From: Pseudomonadota bacterium
Lineage (GTDB): Bacteria; Pseudomonadota; Gammaproteobacteria; Burkholderiales; JAKAFK01
DNA: 64,000 nucleotides
Direction of reading: 5' to 3'
Assembly (NCBI GenBank): GCA_021788645.1
Contig: JAJYKK010000004.1
Coordinates: 1-64,000 of the forward strand
Part shown: piece by piece, positions 47,730 through 59,511 of the stretch
Layout of the letters: the number at the start of each line of letters is the position of its first letter
How positions within the stretch are numbered: the stretch's first letter is position 1
The notes under the pieces: generated by a model
Told to the model about the DNA's origin: nothing
The model's input: only the letters and a program-made list of their open reading frames with translations
Database searches by the model: none
Position numbers and translations under genes: made by a program

Positions 47730-48624
47730 GGCCGTCGCGCAAGCCGACCTTCGGTTCCCAGGCGAGCGCCTCCCGGGCGAGCGCAATGTCGGGCTGCCGC
47801 TGCCGGGGATCATCCTGCGGCAGGGGTTGGAAGCTCAGCGCCGACTTCGACCCGGTCAGCGCCAGCACCTGTTCGGCCAGCTCGATCATGCTGAATTCGC
47901 CGGGATTGCCGAGGTTGACCGGACCGGCAAAGCCGTCCGCGCTGCCCATCATGCGCACCATGCCGTCGATCAGGTCGTCGACGTAGCAGAACGAGCGCGT
48001 CTGGCTGCCGTCGCCGTAGATGGTGATCGGCGCGTTCCTGAGCGCCTGAACGATGAAATTGCTCACCACCCGCCCGTCGTTGGGATGCATGTTCGGGCCG
48101 TAGGTATTGAAGATGCGGACGACCTTGATGTCCAGCCGGTGCTGGCGCCGGTAGTCGAAGAACAGCGTCTCGGCGCAGCGTTTGCCTTCGTCGTAGCAGC
48201 TGCGCGGTCCGATGGGATTCACGCGCCCCCAGTAGGTTTCCTTCTGCGGATGCACCTCGGGGTCGCCGTAGACTTCCGAGGTGGAGGCCTGCAGGATGCG
48301 CGCCTTGACCCGCTTGGCGAGGCCCAGCATGTTGATCGCGCCGTGCACCGTGGTCTTGGTGGTCTGTACCGGATCGAACTGATAGTGGACGGGCGAGGCG
48401 GGACAGGCCAGGTTATAGATCTCGTCGACCTCGACATAGAGGGGGAAGGTGATGTCATGGCGCATCACCTCGAAGAAAGGATGGCCGGCGAGCGGCAGGA
48501 TGTTGGCCCGCGTTCCGGTGAAGAAGTTGTCGACGCACAGCACGTCGTGCCCATCCCCGACGAGGCGGGCGCACAGGTGGGAACCCAGGAAGCCGGCCCC
48601 GCCGGTCACCAGAATTTTTTTCAT
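47686..48624 (-). CDS. UDP-glucuronate decarboxylase (UDP-xylose synthase)-like NAD-dependent epimerase
   Basis: [41 protein letters not shown]...[20 protein letters not shown]...[17 protein letters not shown]. Confidence 0.93.
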   Translation of the reverse strand: MKKILVTGGAGFLGSHLCARLVGDGHDVLCVDNFFTGTRANILPLAGHPFFEVMRHDITFPLYVEVDEIYNLACPASPVHYQFDPVQTTKTTVHGAINMLGLAKRVKARILQASTSEVYGDPEVHPQKETYWGRVNPIGPRSCYDEGKRCAETLFFDYRRQHRLDIKVVRIFNTYGPNMHPNDGRVVSNFIVQALRNAPITIYGDGSQTRSFCYVDDLIDGMVRMMGSADGFAGPVNLGNPGEFSMIELAEQVLALTGSKSALSFQPLPQDDPRQRQPDIALAREALAWEPKVGLRDGLKETIAYFRRLLAA

Positions 48625-49119
48625 CGTCTGCGCGTGTGACCTCGCCGTTTCCCCGAAGGGATTCCCTTCGGTCATGCGGGAGGCGGCAAGGCGCCGACCG
48701 CACGCCCCGAAGGACGTCCCCTGGGGAGGCGGTCGATGCCTTTGGCCGGAAGCCTGCTCACGCTCTCCTTGTCCTGTCCGGCCGATTGAATGTCGTGCGG
48801 CGTGTTCGCGCCGCCTGACGCCTTCGGCGCTTGGCCTGGCGCGGGCAGGGTCCCGGCCGTGCCCTGTGCCAGGCGAGGACCCCTCCCGGAGCGGGGCGTC
48901 TCGGCCGGTGCGTCGCAACGTGCTGCCCGTTCCCGCGCGGGGTCGTCGACCCGCGGCAAGCCGCGTCCCGGCGATTTTAGCAGACCAGGCGGGGGCCTGC
49001 ACGGCGGGCATCGCCAGGGACTGAATGCATTTACAGATTTATGGTAAGGTATGCCCTGTGGCGCCCTTGGACGAGCCGGCGCGAGGTGCGTCAACTTCCC
49101 ACAGGAGGCAGTGCCCGAC

Positions 49120-50031
49120 ATGCAGACGATCAGCCGCGGCGAATTGCAGGCGGCCCTCGAACAGGTGGAGCGCGCCATCGGCAATCACCTGGACTGGTAT
49201 GACGCCCTCGCGCGCACCCTGGTCTGCCGGCTCCCGGTCGACATGCGGCGCGCCTCGCCCACCGCCCATCGGGAATGCGCGTTCGGCCTGTGGTATTACA
49301 ACGACGCCTCCGCCGTCGTGCGGGCCCATCCGGCCTTCGCGGTCATCGAAGCGCAGCACCAGGCGATTCATGACGCGGCCTCCTCGCTTCTGCGCCAGTC
49401 GCAGCAAGGGGGCATCGATGCGCCCGCCTACGACGCCTTCACGGACGGCGTCGCCCGGTTCCGCCTGGAGCTGGAGAGCCTGCGCGCGGAGCTGCAGGCG
49501 ATGTTGGGCTCGCTCGACCCCCTCACCGGCGCCCACAACCGGATCGGCATGCTCGCATGGCTGCGCACGCAGCAGCAGTTCGTGCGGCGCGGCGTGATGT
49601 CCTGCGGGCTGGCGATGGTCGACCTGGACCATTTCAAATCGATCAACGACACCTACGGGCATCCGGCCGGAGACGCGGCCCTGAGCGAAGTCGCCCGCTA
49701 TCTCACCGAACATGTCCGTTCGTATGATCGCGTCTACCGCTATGGCGGCGAGGAATTCCTGCTCTGCCTGCCGGCCACCGAGCCCGAGGTGTCCTACGCG
49801 CTCACGGATCGGCTGCGGGAGGGGGTGGCGCGCCGTGCGATCGAGATTGTCGCCGGGCAGGTGGTCATCCAGTGCCAGATTTCCTGCGGCGTGGCCCAGC
49901 TGGATGCCGAGCTGCCCGTCGAGTCGTCGATCGAGCGGGCGGACCAGGCGCTCTACCGGGCCAAGTCGACCGGACGCAATCGCACCTGCGCGTGGGAGGA
50001 CGGCCCGGCGCGGCCGCCCGAGGCGGGGTAG
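49120..50031 (+). CDS. Diguanylate cyclase with N-terminal CZB (zinc-binding) domain, DgcZ-like
   Basis: CZB motif HRECAFGLWYYNDASAVVRAHPAFAVIEAQHQAIHDAA; YGGEEFLLCLP. Confidence 0.9.
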   Translation: MQTISRGELQAALEQVERAIGNHLDWYDALARTLVCRLPVDMRRASPTAHRECAFGLWYYNDASAVVRAHPAFAVIEAQHQAIHDAASSLLRQSQQGGIDAPAYDAFTDGVARFRLELESLRAELQAMLGSLDPLTGAHNRIGMLAWLRTQQQFVRRGVMSCGLAMVDLDHFKSINDTYGHPAGDAALSEVARYLTEHVRSYDRVYRYGGEEFLLCLPATEPEVSYALTDRLREGVARRAIEIVAGQVVIQCQISCGVAQLDAELPVESSIERADQALYRAKSTGRNRTCAWEDGPARPPEAG

Positions 50032-50065
50032 GCGCGCCGCCTGCGGCCGCAGGCGCACCACAAAG

Positions 50066-50099
50066 CGAAGCCCCCAGGGACGAACCCTTGGGGGCTTCG
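50066..50099. terminator. Hairpin between convergent dgc and fba
   Basis: CGAAGCCCCCAGGG-ACGAA-CCCTTGGGGGCTTCG (single bulge); flanking AAAG/CTTTG on one side. Confidence 0.65.
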
Positions 50100-50119
50100 G
50101 TGGCGCGGCCGACCGGAGC

Positions 50120-51184
50120 TTACTTGACCACGGCCTTCAGCTCGCCCTTGGCGTATCTGTTGGCCATGTTGTCGAGGGCGATCGCCTTGATCTTGGCGGC
50201 CTGGCCGGCGGACCCGAAGGCCTCGAAGCGGGACTTGCAGATGTCCTTCGCGGCGGCGGTGGCGTCCTTGAGGAACTTGCGCGGATCGAACTCGCTCTTG
50301 TTCTTCACCAGGTGGCGGCGGATGGCGCCGGTCATGGCAAGCCGGATATCGGTGTCGATGTTGACCTTGCGCACGCCGTACTTGATGCCCTGCTGGATCT
50401 CTTCCACCGGCACGCCGTACGTCTCCTTCATGTCGCCGCCGAATTCGCGGATGATATTGAGCCATTCCTGCGGTACCGAGGACGAGCCGTGCATCACCAG
50501 GTGCGTGTTGGGGATGCGCGCATGGATCTGCTTGACCCGTTCGATCGCCAGGATGTCGCCCGTGGGCTTGCGCGTGAACTTGTAAGCGCCGTGGGAGGTG
50601 CCGATGGCGATGGCCAGCGCGTCGACCCCCGTCTTGGCGACGAAGTCGGCGGCCTGCTCGGGATCGGTCAGGAGCTGGTCGTGGGACAGCTTGCCCTCGG
50701 CGCCGACGCCGTCTTCCTCGCCCGCCATGCCCGACTCGAGCGAGCCCAGGCAGCCCAGTTCGCCTTCGACGGAGACGCCGACGGCGTGGGCCATGTCGAC
50801 CACGCGCCGGGTGACGTCGACGTTGTATTCATAGGAGGAGGGCGTCTTCGCGTCCTCGCGCAGGGAGCCGTCCATCATGACGCTGGAGAAGCCGGAGCGG
50901 ATCGCCTGGATGCACACGGCGGGCGAGGCGCCGTGGTCCTGGTGCATCACCACGGGGATGTGCGGATAGGCCTCGACGGCGGCCTGGATGAGATGGCGCA
51001 GGAAGGCTTCCCCGGCATACTTGCGCGCGCCCGCGGAACCTTGCATGATGACCGGGCTGTCGCACTCGTCGGCCGCCTGCATGATCGCGTGGATCTGTTC
51101 GAGGTTGTTCACGTTGAATGCGGGCAGGCCGTAGCTGTTCTCGGCGGCGTGGTCCAGCAGCTGGCGCATCGAAACGAGAGGCAT
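50120..51184 (-). CDS. fba: Class II fructose-bisphosphate aldolase
   Basis: [58 protein letters not shown]...VMHQDHG. Confidence 0.97.
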   Translation of the reverse strand: MPLVSMRQLLDHAAENSYGLPAFNVNNLEQIHAIMQAADECDSPVIMQGSAGARKYAGEAFLRHLIQAAVEAYPHIPVVMHQDHGASPAVCIQAIRSGFSSVMMDGSLREDAKTPSSYEYNVDVTRRVVDMAHAVGVSVEGELGCLGSLESGMAGEEDGVGAEGKLSHDQLLTDPEQAADFVAKTGVDALAIAIGTSHGAYKFTRKPTGDILAIERVKQIHARIPNTHLVMHGSSSVPQEWLNIIREFGGDMKETYGVPVEEIQQGIKYGVRKVNIDTDIRLAMTGAIRRHLVKNKSEFDPRKFLKDATAAAKDICKSRFEAFGSAGQAAKIKAIALDNMANRYAKGELKAVVK

Positions 51185-51225
51185 TTCTGGGTTCTCCTTA
51201 ATCTCAAAGACAAGACGAAAAAGCG

Positions 51226-51260
51226 AAAAAAACCGAACGGCCTGTGTCAGCCACAGGCCG
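51226..51260 (-). terminator. Rho-independent terminator after pyk
   Basis: Minus strand CGGCCTGTG-N5-CACAGGCCG followed by TTCGGTTTTTTTCGC. Confidence 0.85.
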
Positions 51261-51290
51261 GAAGATCAGTGAGTGCGCCGGGGCCACGCT

Positions 51291-52724
51291 TCACGGGCCG
51301 GCATGGGCGCCGACGCGCACGATCTTGAGCGTATTGGTGCCGCCGGATTGCCCGATCGGTTCGCCGATCGTCAGCACGATCAGATCGCCGTCCCGGACCG
51401 CTCCGCGGCGACGAAGCTCATTTTCCGCTTCGATCAGGAGCTGTTCCCGATCCGTCGAGGCGGTTTTGAAGTTGACAGGGTAGACGCCGCGGAACAAAGT
51501 CACCTTTCTACGTGTTTCCACCTCGGGTGTCAAGGCGTAGATCGGCACGCCCGATTGCATGCGCGACATCCACAGGCAGGTCGAGCCCGATTCGGTCAGC
51601 GCCGCGATGGCCCGCACGTTCAGGTGATTCGCCGTGAAGATGGCGGCCATGGCGATGGATTCGTCCACGCGGGAGAACACCTTGCCCATGCGGTACTGGC
51701 CGAGCAGCGGCTCGTCTTCCTTTTCCGCCTCCACGCACACGCGGTGCATGGCGGCGATCGATTCGACCGGATAGGCGCCGGCCGCCGTCTCGGCCGACAG
51801 CATCACCGCATCGGTCCCGTCGATCACCGCGTTGGCGACGTCGGACACCTCGGCGCGCGTGGGGATGGGATTATAGATCATGGATTCCATCATCTGCGTG
51901 GCGGTGATGACCAGCTTGTTGCGTTCGCGGGCCATGCGGATCATCCGCTTCTGCAGGGCGGGCACCGCGGCATCGCCGACTTCGACGCCCAGGTCGCCGC
52001 GGGCGACCATGATGGCGTCGGAGGCCTCGAGGATCTCCTCCAGGGCGTCCACCGCCTCCGCGCGCTCGATCTTGGCCACCAGCATCCCCTTGCCGCCGGC
52101 CGCCCGCAGGAGTTCGCGGGCCTGGCGCATGTCCGCCCCGCTGCGCGGAAAGGACACCGCGAGATAATCCGCCTTGAGCTGCGCGGCGGTCGCGATGTCC
52201 TCGATGTCCTTCTCCGTGAGCGCGGCCGCCGACAGCCCGCCGCCTTGGCGATTGATGCCCTTGTTGTCGGACAGCACCCCGCCTTGCACGACCTTGCAGA
52301 AAATCTCCTCGCCTTCGACCTTCTCCACCCACAAGACGATGCGCCCATCGTCGAGGAGCAAGGTCGCGCCGCGCCCGACATCGCCGGGCAGGCCCTTGTA
52401 GTCGAGCCCCACCCGCTCCTGGGTGCCCTGGCCGCAGCGGCTGTCGAGGATGAAGGGATCCCCGTTGTTGAGATGGATCTTCCCTTCCCGGAACTTGCCG
52501 ATGCGGATCTTGGGACCCTGAAGGTCCACCAGCACGCCCACCGTGCGTCCCCGCGCGCGGGCCGCCGAACGGACCGTATCGGCACGCTGGATGTGCTCCT
52601 CGGGGGTGCCGTGGGAGAAGTTGAGGCGTACGACATCGACGCCCGTCTCGACCATGCTGTCGATCACCTTGGGGTCCGCCGATGCCGGTCCCAGGGTGGC
52701 GACGATCTTCGTTCTACGTAACAT
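51291..52724 (-). CDS. pyk: Pyruvate kinase
   Basis: RRTKIVATLGPASADPKVIDSMVETGVDVVRLNFSHG...MVARGDLGVEVGDAAVPALQKRMI. Confidence 0.97.
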   Translation of the reverse strand: MLRRTKIVATLGPASADPKVIDSMVETGVDVVRLNFSHGTPEEHIQRADTVRSAARARGRTVGVLVDLQGPKIRIGKFREGKIHLNNGDPFILDSRCGQGTQERVGLDYKGLPGDVGRGATLLLDDGRIVLWVEKVEGEEIFCKVVQGGVLSDNKGINRQGGGLSAAALTEKDIEDIATAAQLKADYLAVSFPRSGADMRQARELLRAAGGKGMLVAKIERAEAVDALEEILEASDAIMVARGDLGVEVGDAAVPALQKRMIRMARERNKLVITATQMMESMIYNPIPTRAEVSDVANAVIDGTDAVMLSAETAAGAYPVESIAAMHRVCVEAEKEDEPLLGQYRMGKVFSRVDESIAMAAIFTANHLNVRAIAALTESGSTCLWMSRMQSGVPIYALTPEVETRRKVTLFRGVYPVNFKTASTDREQLLIEAENELRRRGAVRDGDLIVLTIGEPIGQSGGTNTLKIVRVGAHAGP

Positions 52725-52782
52725 ATCCCGCCAACGTGCCGATCAATTGAACGTGTGACGCGCGCCTTTCCGGCGCGCTCCC

Positions 52783-53961
52783 TTAGGCCTTCGCGCGCGT
52801 CTCCAGGATCTCGACGGCGGGCAGCTTCTTGCCCTCGAGAAACTCCAGGAAGGCCCCGCCGCCCGTGGAGATGTAGGAGATCTTGTCCGCGATGCCATAC
52901 TTGGCGACGGCCGCGAGCGTATCGCCGCCCCCGGCGATGGAGAATGCCGGGCTGTCCGCGATGGCGAGCCCCAGGGCGCGGGTGCCGGCGCCGAACTGAT
53001 CGAACTCGAATACGCCCACCGGGCCGTTCCATACGATCGTGCCGGCCTGCTTCACGAGGGCGCCGTAGCGGGCGGCGGTGTCCGGGCCGATGTCGAAGAT
53101 CATGTCGTCGTCGGCCACCTCGGAGACCTGCTTGACGACGGCCGGCTCGTTGGCGTCGAACTGCTTGCCGACCACCACGTCGGTGGGCACCGGAATCTCG
53201 CCGCCCTTGGCCTTCGCGGCTTCGATCAGGCGCCGCGCCTCGGCGACCAGATCGGCTTCGTAGAGCGATTTGCCGACATTGAAGCCGGCCGCCTTGATGA
53301 AGGTGTTGGCGATCCCCCCGCCGACGATCAGCTGGTCCACGATGGAGGACAGCGCGTCGAGCACGGTGAGCTTGGTGGACACCTTGGAGCCGCCGACGAT
53401 GGCCACCAGGGGGCGGGCCGGCTTGTCCAGGGCGCGGCCCAGCGCGTCGAGCTCGGCGGCGAGCAGGGGGCCTGCGCAGGCGACCGGCGCATACTTCGCC
53501 ACGCCGTGGGTCGAGGCCTGGGCGCGGTGCGCCGTGCCGAAGGCGTCCATCACGTACACGTCGCACAGGCGCGCATACTGCTGGGCCAGGTCGTCGACGT
53601 TCTTCTTCTCGCCCTTGTTGAAGCGGACGTTCTCGAGCACCACGACCTCGCCCGCGCCGACCTCGACGCCCGCCAGGTAATCCCTGACCACCCGCACTTC
53701 CCGGCCCAGCAGCTTGGACAGGTGGCGAGCCACCGGGGCGAGCGAGGCCTCCTCGCTGTACACGCCTTCCTCGGGCCGCCCCAGATGGGACATCAGCATG
53801 ACCCGCCCGCCGGCCTTCATGGCGTGCTCGATGGTCGGCAGCGAGGCGCGGATGCGCGTGTCGTCGGATACGTCGCCGTTCTTGAGCGGCACGTTCAGGT
53901 CTTCGCGGATAAGCACGCGCTTACCGCGAAGATCCAAGTCGGTCATCTTGACTACGGACAT
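52783..53961 (-). CDS. pgk: Phosphoglycerate kinase
   Basis: [39 protein letters not shown]...[16 protein letters not shown]. Confidence 0.97.
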   Translation of the reverse strand: MSVVKMTDLDLRGKRVLIREDLNVPLKNGDVSDDTRIRASLPTIEHAMKAGGRVMLMSHLGRPEEGVYSEEASLAPVARHLSKLLGREVRVVRDYLAGVEVGAGEVVVLENVRFNKGEKKNVDDLAQQYARLCDVYVMDAFGTAHRAQASTHGVAKYAPVACAGPLLAAELDALGRALDKPARPLVAIVGGSKVSTKLTVLDALSSIVDQLIVGGGIANTFIKAAGFNVGKSLYEADLVAEARRLIEAAKAKGGEIPVPTDVVVGKQFDANEPAVVKQVSEVADDDMIFDIGPDTAARYGALVKQAGTIVWNGPVGVFEFDQFGAGTRALGLAIADSPAFSIAGGGDTLAAVAKYGIADKISYISTGGGAFLEFLEGKKLPAVEILETRAKA

Positions 53962-54084
53962 GTCGGACTCCTTGAGCTTACGAAATTGACCACACGGCGC
54001 CGCGCAAGGCGGCACGGGGCCGTGTGGTCCATCTCGCGGGCGGCAGGCGGGAACCCCCGCCTGCCGACTTTGGCCTTGCGCCGC

Positions 54085-55098
54085 TTATTTGGCGGTCATC
54101 AGGGCGAGGGTGGTATCCAACATGCGGTTCGAGAAGCCCCACTCGTTGTCGTACCAGGCCAGCACCTTGACCATCTTGCCTTCCATGACCTTGGTGAGGG
54201 TCGCCTCATAGGTCGAGGAGACGCTCGAGTGGTTGAAGTCGCAGGACACGAGCGGCAGGTCGTTGTAGGCGAGGATGCCCTTCAGTTCGCCTTCGGAGGC
54301 CTCCTTCATGATGGCGTGGATCTCGTCCTTGGTGGTGGCGCGCGCCGCCGTGAAGGTGAGGTCCACCAGGGAGACGTTGATGGTCGGCACGCGCACCGCG
54401 AAGCCGTCCAGCTTGCCGTTGAGCTCCGGCAGGACCAGGCCGACCGCAGCCGCCGCCCCGGTCTTGGTGGGAATCATCGACATGGTGGCCGAGCGCGCGC
54501 GGCGCAGGTCCGAGTGGTACACGTCGGTGAGCACCTGATCGTTGGTGTAGGAGTGGATGGTGGTCATCAGGCCGTTGACGATGCCGATCTTCCGGTGCAG
54601 CGGGGCCACCAGCGGCGCGAGGCAGTTGGTCGTGCACGAGGCGTTGGAGATGACCGTGTCGGTCGCCTTGAGGGCCTGGTGGTTGACGCCGTAGACGATG
54701 GTGGCATCGACATCCTTGCCGCCGGGGGCGGAGATGATCACCTTCTTGGCGCCGGCCGCGAGGTGGGCGGACGCCTTTTCCTTGCTCGTGAAGATCCCCG
54801 TGCACTCGTGCACGACGTCGATGCCGAGCTCCTTCCAGGGCAGTTCGGCGGGGTTGCGGACGGCGCAGACGCGGATCTTGTCGCCGTTGACGATCATGTA
54901 CTCGCCATCGACCGAGACTTCGCCCGGGAAGCGGCCGTGCACGGTGTCGTACTTGGTGAGGTGGGCATTGGTGGCGGCATCGCCCAGGTCGTTGATGGCG
55001 ACGATCTGGATGTCCTTGTTGCGCCCGCCTTCATAGAGCGCACGCAGGATGTTGCGGCCGATCCGGCCATAGCCGTTGATCGCGACTCGAATTGCCAT
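54085..55098 (-). CDS. gap: Type I glyceraldehyde-3-phosphate dehydrogenase
   Basis: [19 protein letters not shown]...[15 protein letters not shown]...[12 protein letters not shown]. Confidence 0.98.
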   Translation of the reverse strand: MAIRVAINGYGRIGRNILRALYEGGRNKDIQIVAINDLGDAATNAHLTKYDTVHGRFPGEVSVDGEYMIVNGDKIRVCAVRNPAELPWKELGIDVVHECTGIFTSKEKASAHLAAGAKKVIISAPGGKDVDATIVYGVNHQALKATDTVISNASCTTNCLAPLVAPLHRKIGIVNGLMTTIHSYTNDQVLTDVYHSDLRRARSATMSMIPTKTGAAAAVGLVLPELNGKLDGFAVRVPTINVSLVDLTFTAARATTKDEIHAIMKEASEGELKGILAYNDLPLVSCDFNHSSVSSTYEATLTKVMEGKMVKVLAWYDNEWGFSNRMLDTTLALMTAK

Positions 55099-55127
55099 GG
55101 TAAAAACTCCTTTTGTCGAGGGATGGA

Positions 55128-55188
55128 GAAAATAAAAAAACGCACCGCAGCTTGGCCCCCGGGATCCGCCGGCGGACGCAAGCTGCGG
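55128..55188 (-). terminator. Rho-independent terminator after tkt (between tkt and gap)
   Basis: Minus strand CCGCAGCTTG-N24-CAAGCTGCGG followed by TGCGTTTTTTTATTTTC. Confidence 0.75.
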
Positions 55189-55198
55189 CGATGATTCC

Positions 55199-57187
55199 TT
55201 ACAGCACGCTCTTGACCGTGTTGACGACGTTCTCGACGGTGAACCCGAAGACCTTGAAGAGCTCGCCGGCGGGCGCCGATTCGCCGAAGTGGTCGATGCC
55301 GACCACCGCGCCCTCGAGCCCGACGTACTTGCGCCAGTAGTCGGTGACGCCGGCCTCGACTGCGACCCGCACCACGCCCCTGGGCAGGACGCTGTCCTTG
55401 TAGGCCTGATCCTGGCGGTCGAAGACGTTGGTCGAAGGCATCGAGACCACGCGTGCGGGGACGCCCTGCTCGGCGAGCACCTTCTGTGCGCCGACGGCCA
55501 GCGCGACTTCCGATCCGGTGGCGATGATGACCACCTTGGGTGCGCCGCCGGCGGCTTCCGAGAGGACGTAGCCGCCTTGCTTGACCCGTTCGAGGGTCGC
55601 CGCGTCGCGCTTCTGGAAGGGCAGGTTCTGGCGGCTGAAGATCAGGCTGCTGGGGCCCGTCTTGCGCTCCACGGCCTGGGTCCAGGCCACCGCGGATTCG
55701 AGCGTGTCGCACGGACGCCACACGTCCATGTTGGGAATCTGGCGCAAGGTGGCCGTCTGCTCGATCGGCTGGTGGGTCGGTCCGTCTTCTCCCAGCCCGA
55801 TGGAGTCGTGGGTGAACACGAACAGCGAGCGGATTTTCATGAGCGCGGCCATGCGCAGGGCGTTGCGCGCGTATTCGGAGAACATCAGGAAGGTGCCGCC
55901 GAAGGGGATCACGCCGCCATGCAGGGCCATGCCGTTTTCCATCGCGGCCATGCCGAACTCCCGCACCCCGTAGTTGACGTAGTTGCCGCCTTGCTTGCGG
56001 ATGGGGTGCGCCTGCGGCCAGAGCGTGAGGTTCGAGCCGGCCAGATCGGCCGAGCCGCCGACCAGTTCGGGCAGGAGCAGCGCCAAGGCCTCGATGCAGT
56101 TTTGCGAGGCCTTGCGGGTGGCGATGGTTTCCGCCTTGTCGTTGACGGCGCGGATGAACGCCGCCGCCTTCTCCGACCAGTCGGCGGGCAGCTCGCCCGC
56201 CATCCGGCGGGAGAATTCGCGGGCGAGCGCCGGATGGGCCGCGGCGTATTCGGCGAACTTGTTGTTCCAGAGCGTCTCGAGCCCCTCGCCCTTGGTGCGG
56301 CAGTCCCAGCCTTCATAGACGTCCGCGGGGATCTCGAAGGCGGGATGGGTCCAGCCCAAATGGGCGCGCACCGCGGCCACTTCCGCTTCCCCGAGGGCTG
56401 CGCCGTGCACGTCGTGGGTGCCTTCCTTGTTGGGCGAGCCCTTGCCGATCACGGTCTTGCAGCAGATGATCGACGGCTTGTCCTTGACCGCCTTGGCCGC
56501 AACCAGGGCCGCCTCGATGCTCGCGGCATCGTGCCCGTCGACGTTGGGCACGACATGCCAGCCATAGGCTTCGAAGCGCTTGGGCGTGTCGTCCGTGAAC
56601 CAGCCTTCGACATGGCCGTCGATCGAGATGCCGTTGTCGTCATAGAAGGCGATCAGCTTGCCCAGGCCCAGGGTTCCGGCGAGCGAGCAGGCTTCGTGGG
56701 AAATGCCTTCCATGAGGCAGCCGTCGCCCAGGAAGACATAGGTGTGGTGGTCGACGATCTCGTGGCCGGGACGGTTGAACTCTTGCGCGAGGATCTTCTC
56801 GGCGAGCGCCATGCCTACGGCATTGGTGATGCCTTGGCCCAGCGGGCCCGTCGTGGTCTCCACGCCGGGCGTGTAGCCATATTCCGGGTGCCCGGGCGTC
56901 CTGGAGTGAAGCTGGCGGAATTTCTTGATTTCCTCCATCGGCAGGTCGTAGCCGGTCAAGTGGAGCAGCGAGTAGATGAGCATCGAGCCGTGGCCGTTGG
57001 AGAGCACGAAGCGATCGCGGTCCGCCCACTTCGGATTCAGGGGGTTGTGGCGCAGATGGTGGTTCCAGAGGACCTCGGCGATGTCGGCCATGCCCATGGG
57101 GGCGCCGGGATGTCCCGACTTCGCCTTCTCGACCGCATCCATGGACAGCACGCGGATTGCATTTGCAAGATCTTTACGGGTTGCCAT
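55199..57187 (-). CDS. tkt: Transketolase
   Basis: [31 protein letters not shown]...[19 protein letters not shown]. Confidence 0.98.
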   Translation of the reverse strand: MATRKDLANAIRVLSMDAVEKAKSGHPGAPMGMADIAEVLWNHHLRHNPLNPKWADRDRFVLSNGHGSMLIYSLLHLTGYDLPMEEIKKFRQLHSRTPGHPEYGYTPGVETTTGPLGQGITNAVGMALAEKILAQEFNRPGHEIVDHHTYVFLGDGCLMEGISHEACSLAGTLGLGKLIAFYDDNGISIDGHVEGWFTDDTPKRFEAYGWHVVPNVDGHDAASIEAALVAAKAVKDKPSIICCKTVIGKGSPNKEGTHDVHGAALGEAEVAAVRAHLGWTHPAFEIPADVYEGWDCRTKGEGLETLWNNKFAEYAAAHPALAREFSRRMAGELPADWSEKAAAFIRAVNDKAETIATRKASQNCIEALALLLPELVGGSADLAGSNLTLWPQAHPIRKQGGNYVNYGVREFGMAAMENGMALHGGVIPFGGTFLMFSEYARNALRMAALMKIRSLFVFTHDSIGLGEDGPTHQPIEQTATLRQIPNMDVWRPCDTLESAVAWTQAVERKTGPSSLIFSRQNLPFQKRDAATLERVKQGGYVLSEAAGGAPKVVIIATGSEVALAVGAQKVLAEQGVPARVVSMPSTNVFDRQDQAYKDSVLPRGVVRVAVEAGVTDYWRKYVGLEGAVVGIDHFGESAPAGELFKVFGFTVENVVNTVKSVL

Positions 57188-57679
57188 TTTCTCTCGTTCC
57201 AGTGGTTTTAAATCCTGTGCCCCGGCCTTCCAGGCAGGCCGAGGGACGCGATCCCAAGGCCCGTGCGGCCGCGGGTCTTATGCCATCGCCTTCCCGTTCG
57301 GGGAAGGGGGCGCTATTCTTGGGAAGGCCTCCGCAACGGTCGGACGCCTTGCTCCATTTCGATATACGGGTGCTGTTGTCCTTCAATTCGCCTTGGCCCG
57401 TGCGGAAGTTCCGCAGGCGGGGAGCGGCGATCGCGACGGACGAAGCACCGGATTATCGCCCACTCGGCGGGCTTGGGCAATAGTCGTAAGTGGTGGGTTT
57501 TCTTGGGGATGGACCCTGCATGCGACCCGGCCGCAGGCCGGCGCGCCCTGTCATCTTGCCGCCCCTGTCCCATGGCCTCGGGACGTGCTCTTGCGGGCAA
57601 TGATGGGGAACCGCCTAATTGTATTATGTTACTGCACGAGGCGCTTTTCGGATCCCAAAAAAAATTTATGCACGGGGCG

Positions 57680-58525
57680 TCAGCACTTATTGGCGGCCCG
57701 TACCCAGCGCTTCCAGGCGAGGAAGAGATCCGGATTGCGGGCGGCGATGACCGAGCGCGTCCAAATGTCGTCGGCCCAGAAGTCGTCGTGCTCCAGGGTG
57801 CAGATCTGTCCCCCGGCCTCTTCGAGGATCAGCGAGCCGGCCGCATAGTCCCACAGCTTTTGCCCGCCATGCAGGTACACGTCGTAGCGCCCGGCGGCGG
57901 TATAGCACCAGTCCAGGGTGCTTGCGCCGTAGTTGCGCTGCGAGCTGTAGGGGGGCGCGGCGGCCAATTGTTCGGCCAGGTGGGGGCGCAGGCGCTTGAA
58001 GTCGACGCCCGCCATGCTGCGGTGCAGGTCGGGGGTATATCCCTTGATGGGGAGCCGCTCGCCGTTCAGGAACGAGCCTTTGCCGCGCTCGGCATAGAAG
58101 ACCTCGTCGGCGACCGGATCGTAGACGACCCCCAGATGGCTGCGCCCGTTCTTGACCCAGGCCACGGAAACGGCGAAGTAGGGCAGGCCGTTCACGAAGT
58201 TGGAGGTGCCGTCGATGGGGTCGATGCACCACAAGCCCTCCCGGCCGTCGCGCCAGCGCGCCCGCTGCAGCTTGGAGGGCATCTCCTCCCCCAGCACCGG
58301 GCAATCGGCCACGGCGCGCAGGCCCGCCGCCAACGCGCCCTGTGCCACGATGTCCGCCTCGGTCACCAGGCTGCCGTCCACCTTGTGCTGCCGCGCCACC
58401 TTGAGGTAGCGCGGCATGATTTCCTGCTGCGCCACCGTCTTGACGGTGGCAATTACCGCGTCCAGCATGTCCGGATGGCCGGGTGTGCCTGCCCTGGCGG
58501 GGAATGGCTTGATGACGTTCTTCAT
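57680..58525 (-). CDS. Inositol monophosphatase family protein
   Basis: WCIDPIDGTSNFVNGLPYFAVSVAWVKNGRSHLGVVYDPVADEVFYAERGKGSFLNG; GGQKLWDYAAGSLILEEAGG. Confidence 0.92.
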   Translation of the reverse strand: MKNVIKPFPARAGTPGHPDMLDAVIATVKTVAQQEIMPRYLKVARQHKVDGSLVTEADIVAQGALAAGLRAVADCPVLGEEMPSKLQRARWRDGREGLWCIDPIDGTSNFVNGLPYFAVSVAWVKNGRSHLGVVYDPVADEVFYAERGKGSFLNGERLPIKGYTPDLHRSMAGVDFKRLRPHLAEQLAAAPPYSSQRNYGASTLDWCYTAAGRYDVYLHGGQKLWDYAAGSLILEEAGGQICTLEHDDFWADDIWTRSVIAARNPDLFLAWKRWVRAANKC

Positions 58526-58555
58526 GGCGTGAACCGGGCGCCTGGGCCAGACGGC

Positions 58556-59128
58556 CTAGGCGCCCTTCCATTTGATGGAGCAGCCCATGCTGGGAATCTG
58601 CTCCGCCGGGCCCGCGCCTGTGCGCGCGACTTGGACCATGGCCTCGAAAAGATCGCGCCGCGCGTCCGCAGGCGCCGTTTCCTTGCGCGAGGCGTCGAGC
58701 CGGCCTCGATACTGCAGCTCCAGCCGGGCGTTGAAGCCGAAGAAATCAGGCGTGCAGACGGCGCCGTAGGCCTTGGCGATCGCTTGCGTCGCGTCTTGCA
58801 CATAAGGGAACGGATAGTCGAATTCGCGCGCCACCTGGGCCATGTTCTCGAAGGAGTCCTCGGGATACTCGCTCGGATCGTTGGACATGATGGCGATCGA
58901 GCGGATCCCGTATTCGGTCAGCTCGCGGCAGTCGCGCACGAGGCGCTCGCGCACCGCCTTGACGTAGGGGCAGTGGTTGCAGATGAACATGACGAGCAGC
59001 CCGTTGGGCCCGCGCACATCGGCCAGGCTATAGCGCCGGCCGTCGATGCCCGGCAGATCGAAGTCCACGGCCTTCCAGCCGAAGTCGCAGACGGGGGTTT
59101 GCAAACTGACCATTACCTGTCTTCCCAA
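58556..59128 (-). CDS. Thioredoxin-fold (peroxiredoxin-like) protein
   Basis: FDLPGIDGRRYSLADVRGPNGLLVMFICNHCPYVKAVRERLVRDCRELTEYGIRSIAIMSND. Confidence 0.9.
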   Translation of the reverse strand: MGRQVMVSLQTPVCDFGWKAVDFDLPGIDGRRYSLADVRGPNGLLVMFICNHCPYVKAVRERLVRDCRELTEYGIRSIAIMSNDPSEYPEDSFENMAQVAREFDYPFPYVQDATQAIAKAYGAVCTPDFFGFNARLELQYRGRLDASRKETAPADARRDLFEAMVQVARTGAGPAEQIPSMGCSIKWKGA

Positions 59129-59511
59129 GAATTGACGATTGAAGCGGCCGTGGCCCGCAGGTCACGGCTGCCCTGCGAAATCCGCCCAGCGGCGCAGGCC
59201 GATGACCGGCCGGACCGGCGAATCTCCGCGGTGCCCTATTTTGTAGGATGATAGCAGGAAACCGGGAGGGGTCCCATCAGGGCGGCGCGCGCGAGACGTC
59301 TTGGCCCCGACCATGCCAAGCCAACCCACGGGCCGATATGCGCTCGCTCGTCGGAACCTGCAAGGCGGGGCTTCCTGCGCGTGCCCGCCCCTCGCCGCGC
59401 GCCTTCCCGCCGAAAGCGGCGGGACCGTCGTCCGTCGGGTGATCGAACGCCCAGGCGATTCTTGAGCGATTGCTCACAAATGCTTACAATGAGCCCGCGT
59501 AGGAGCGTGAC

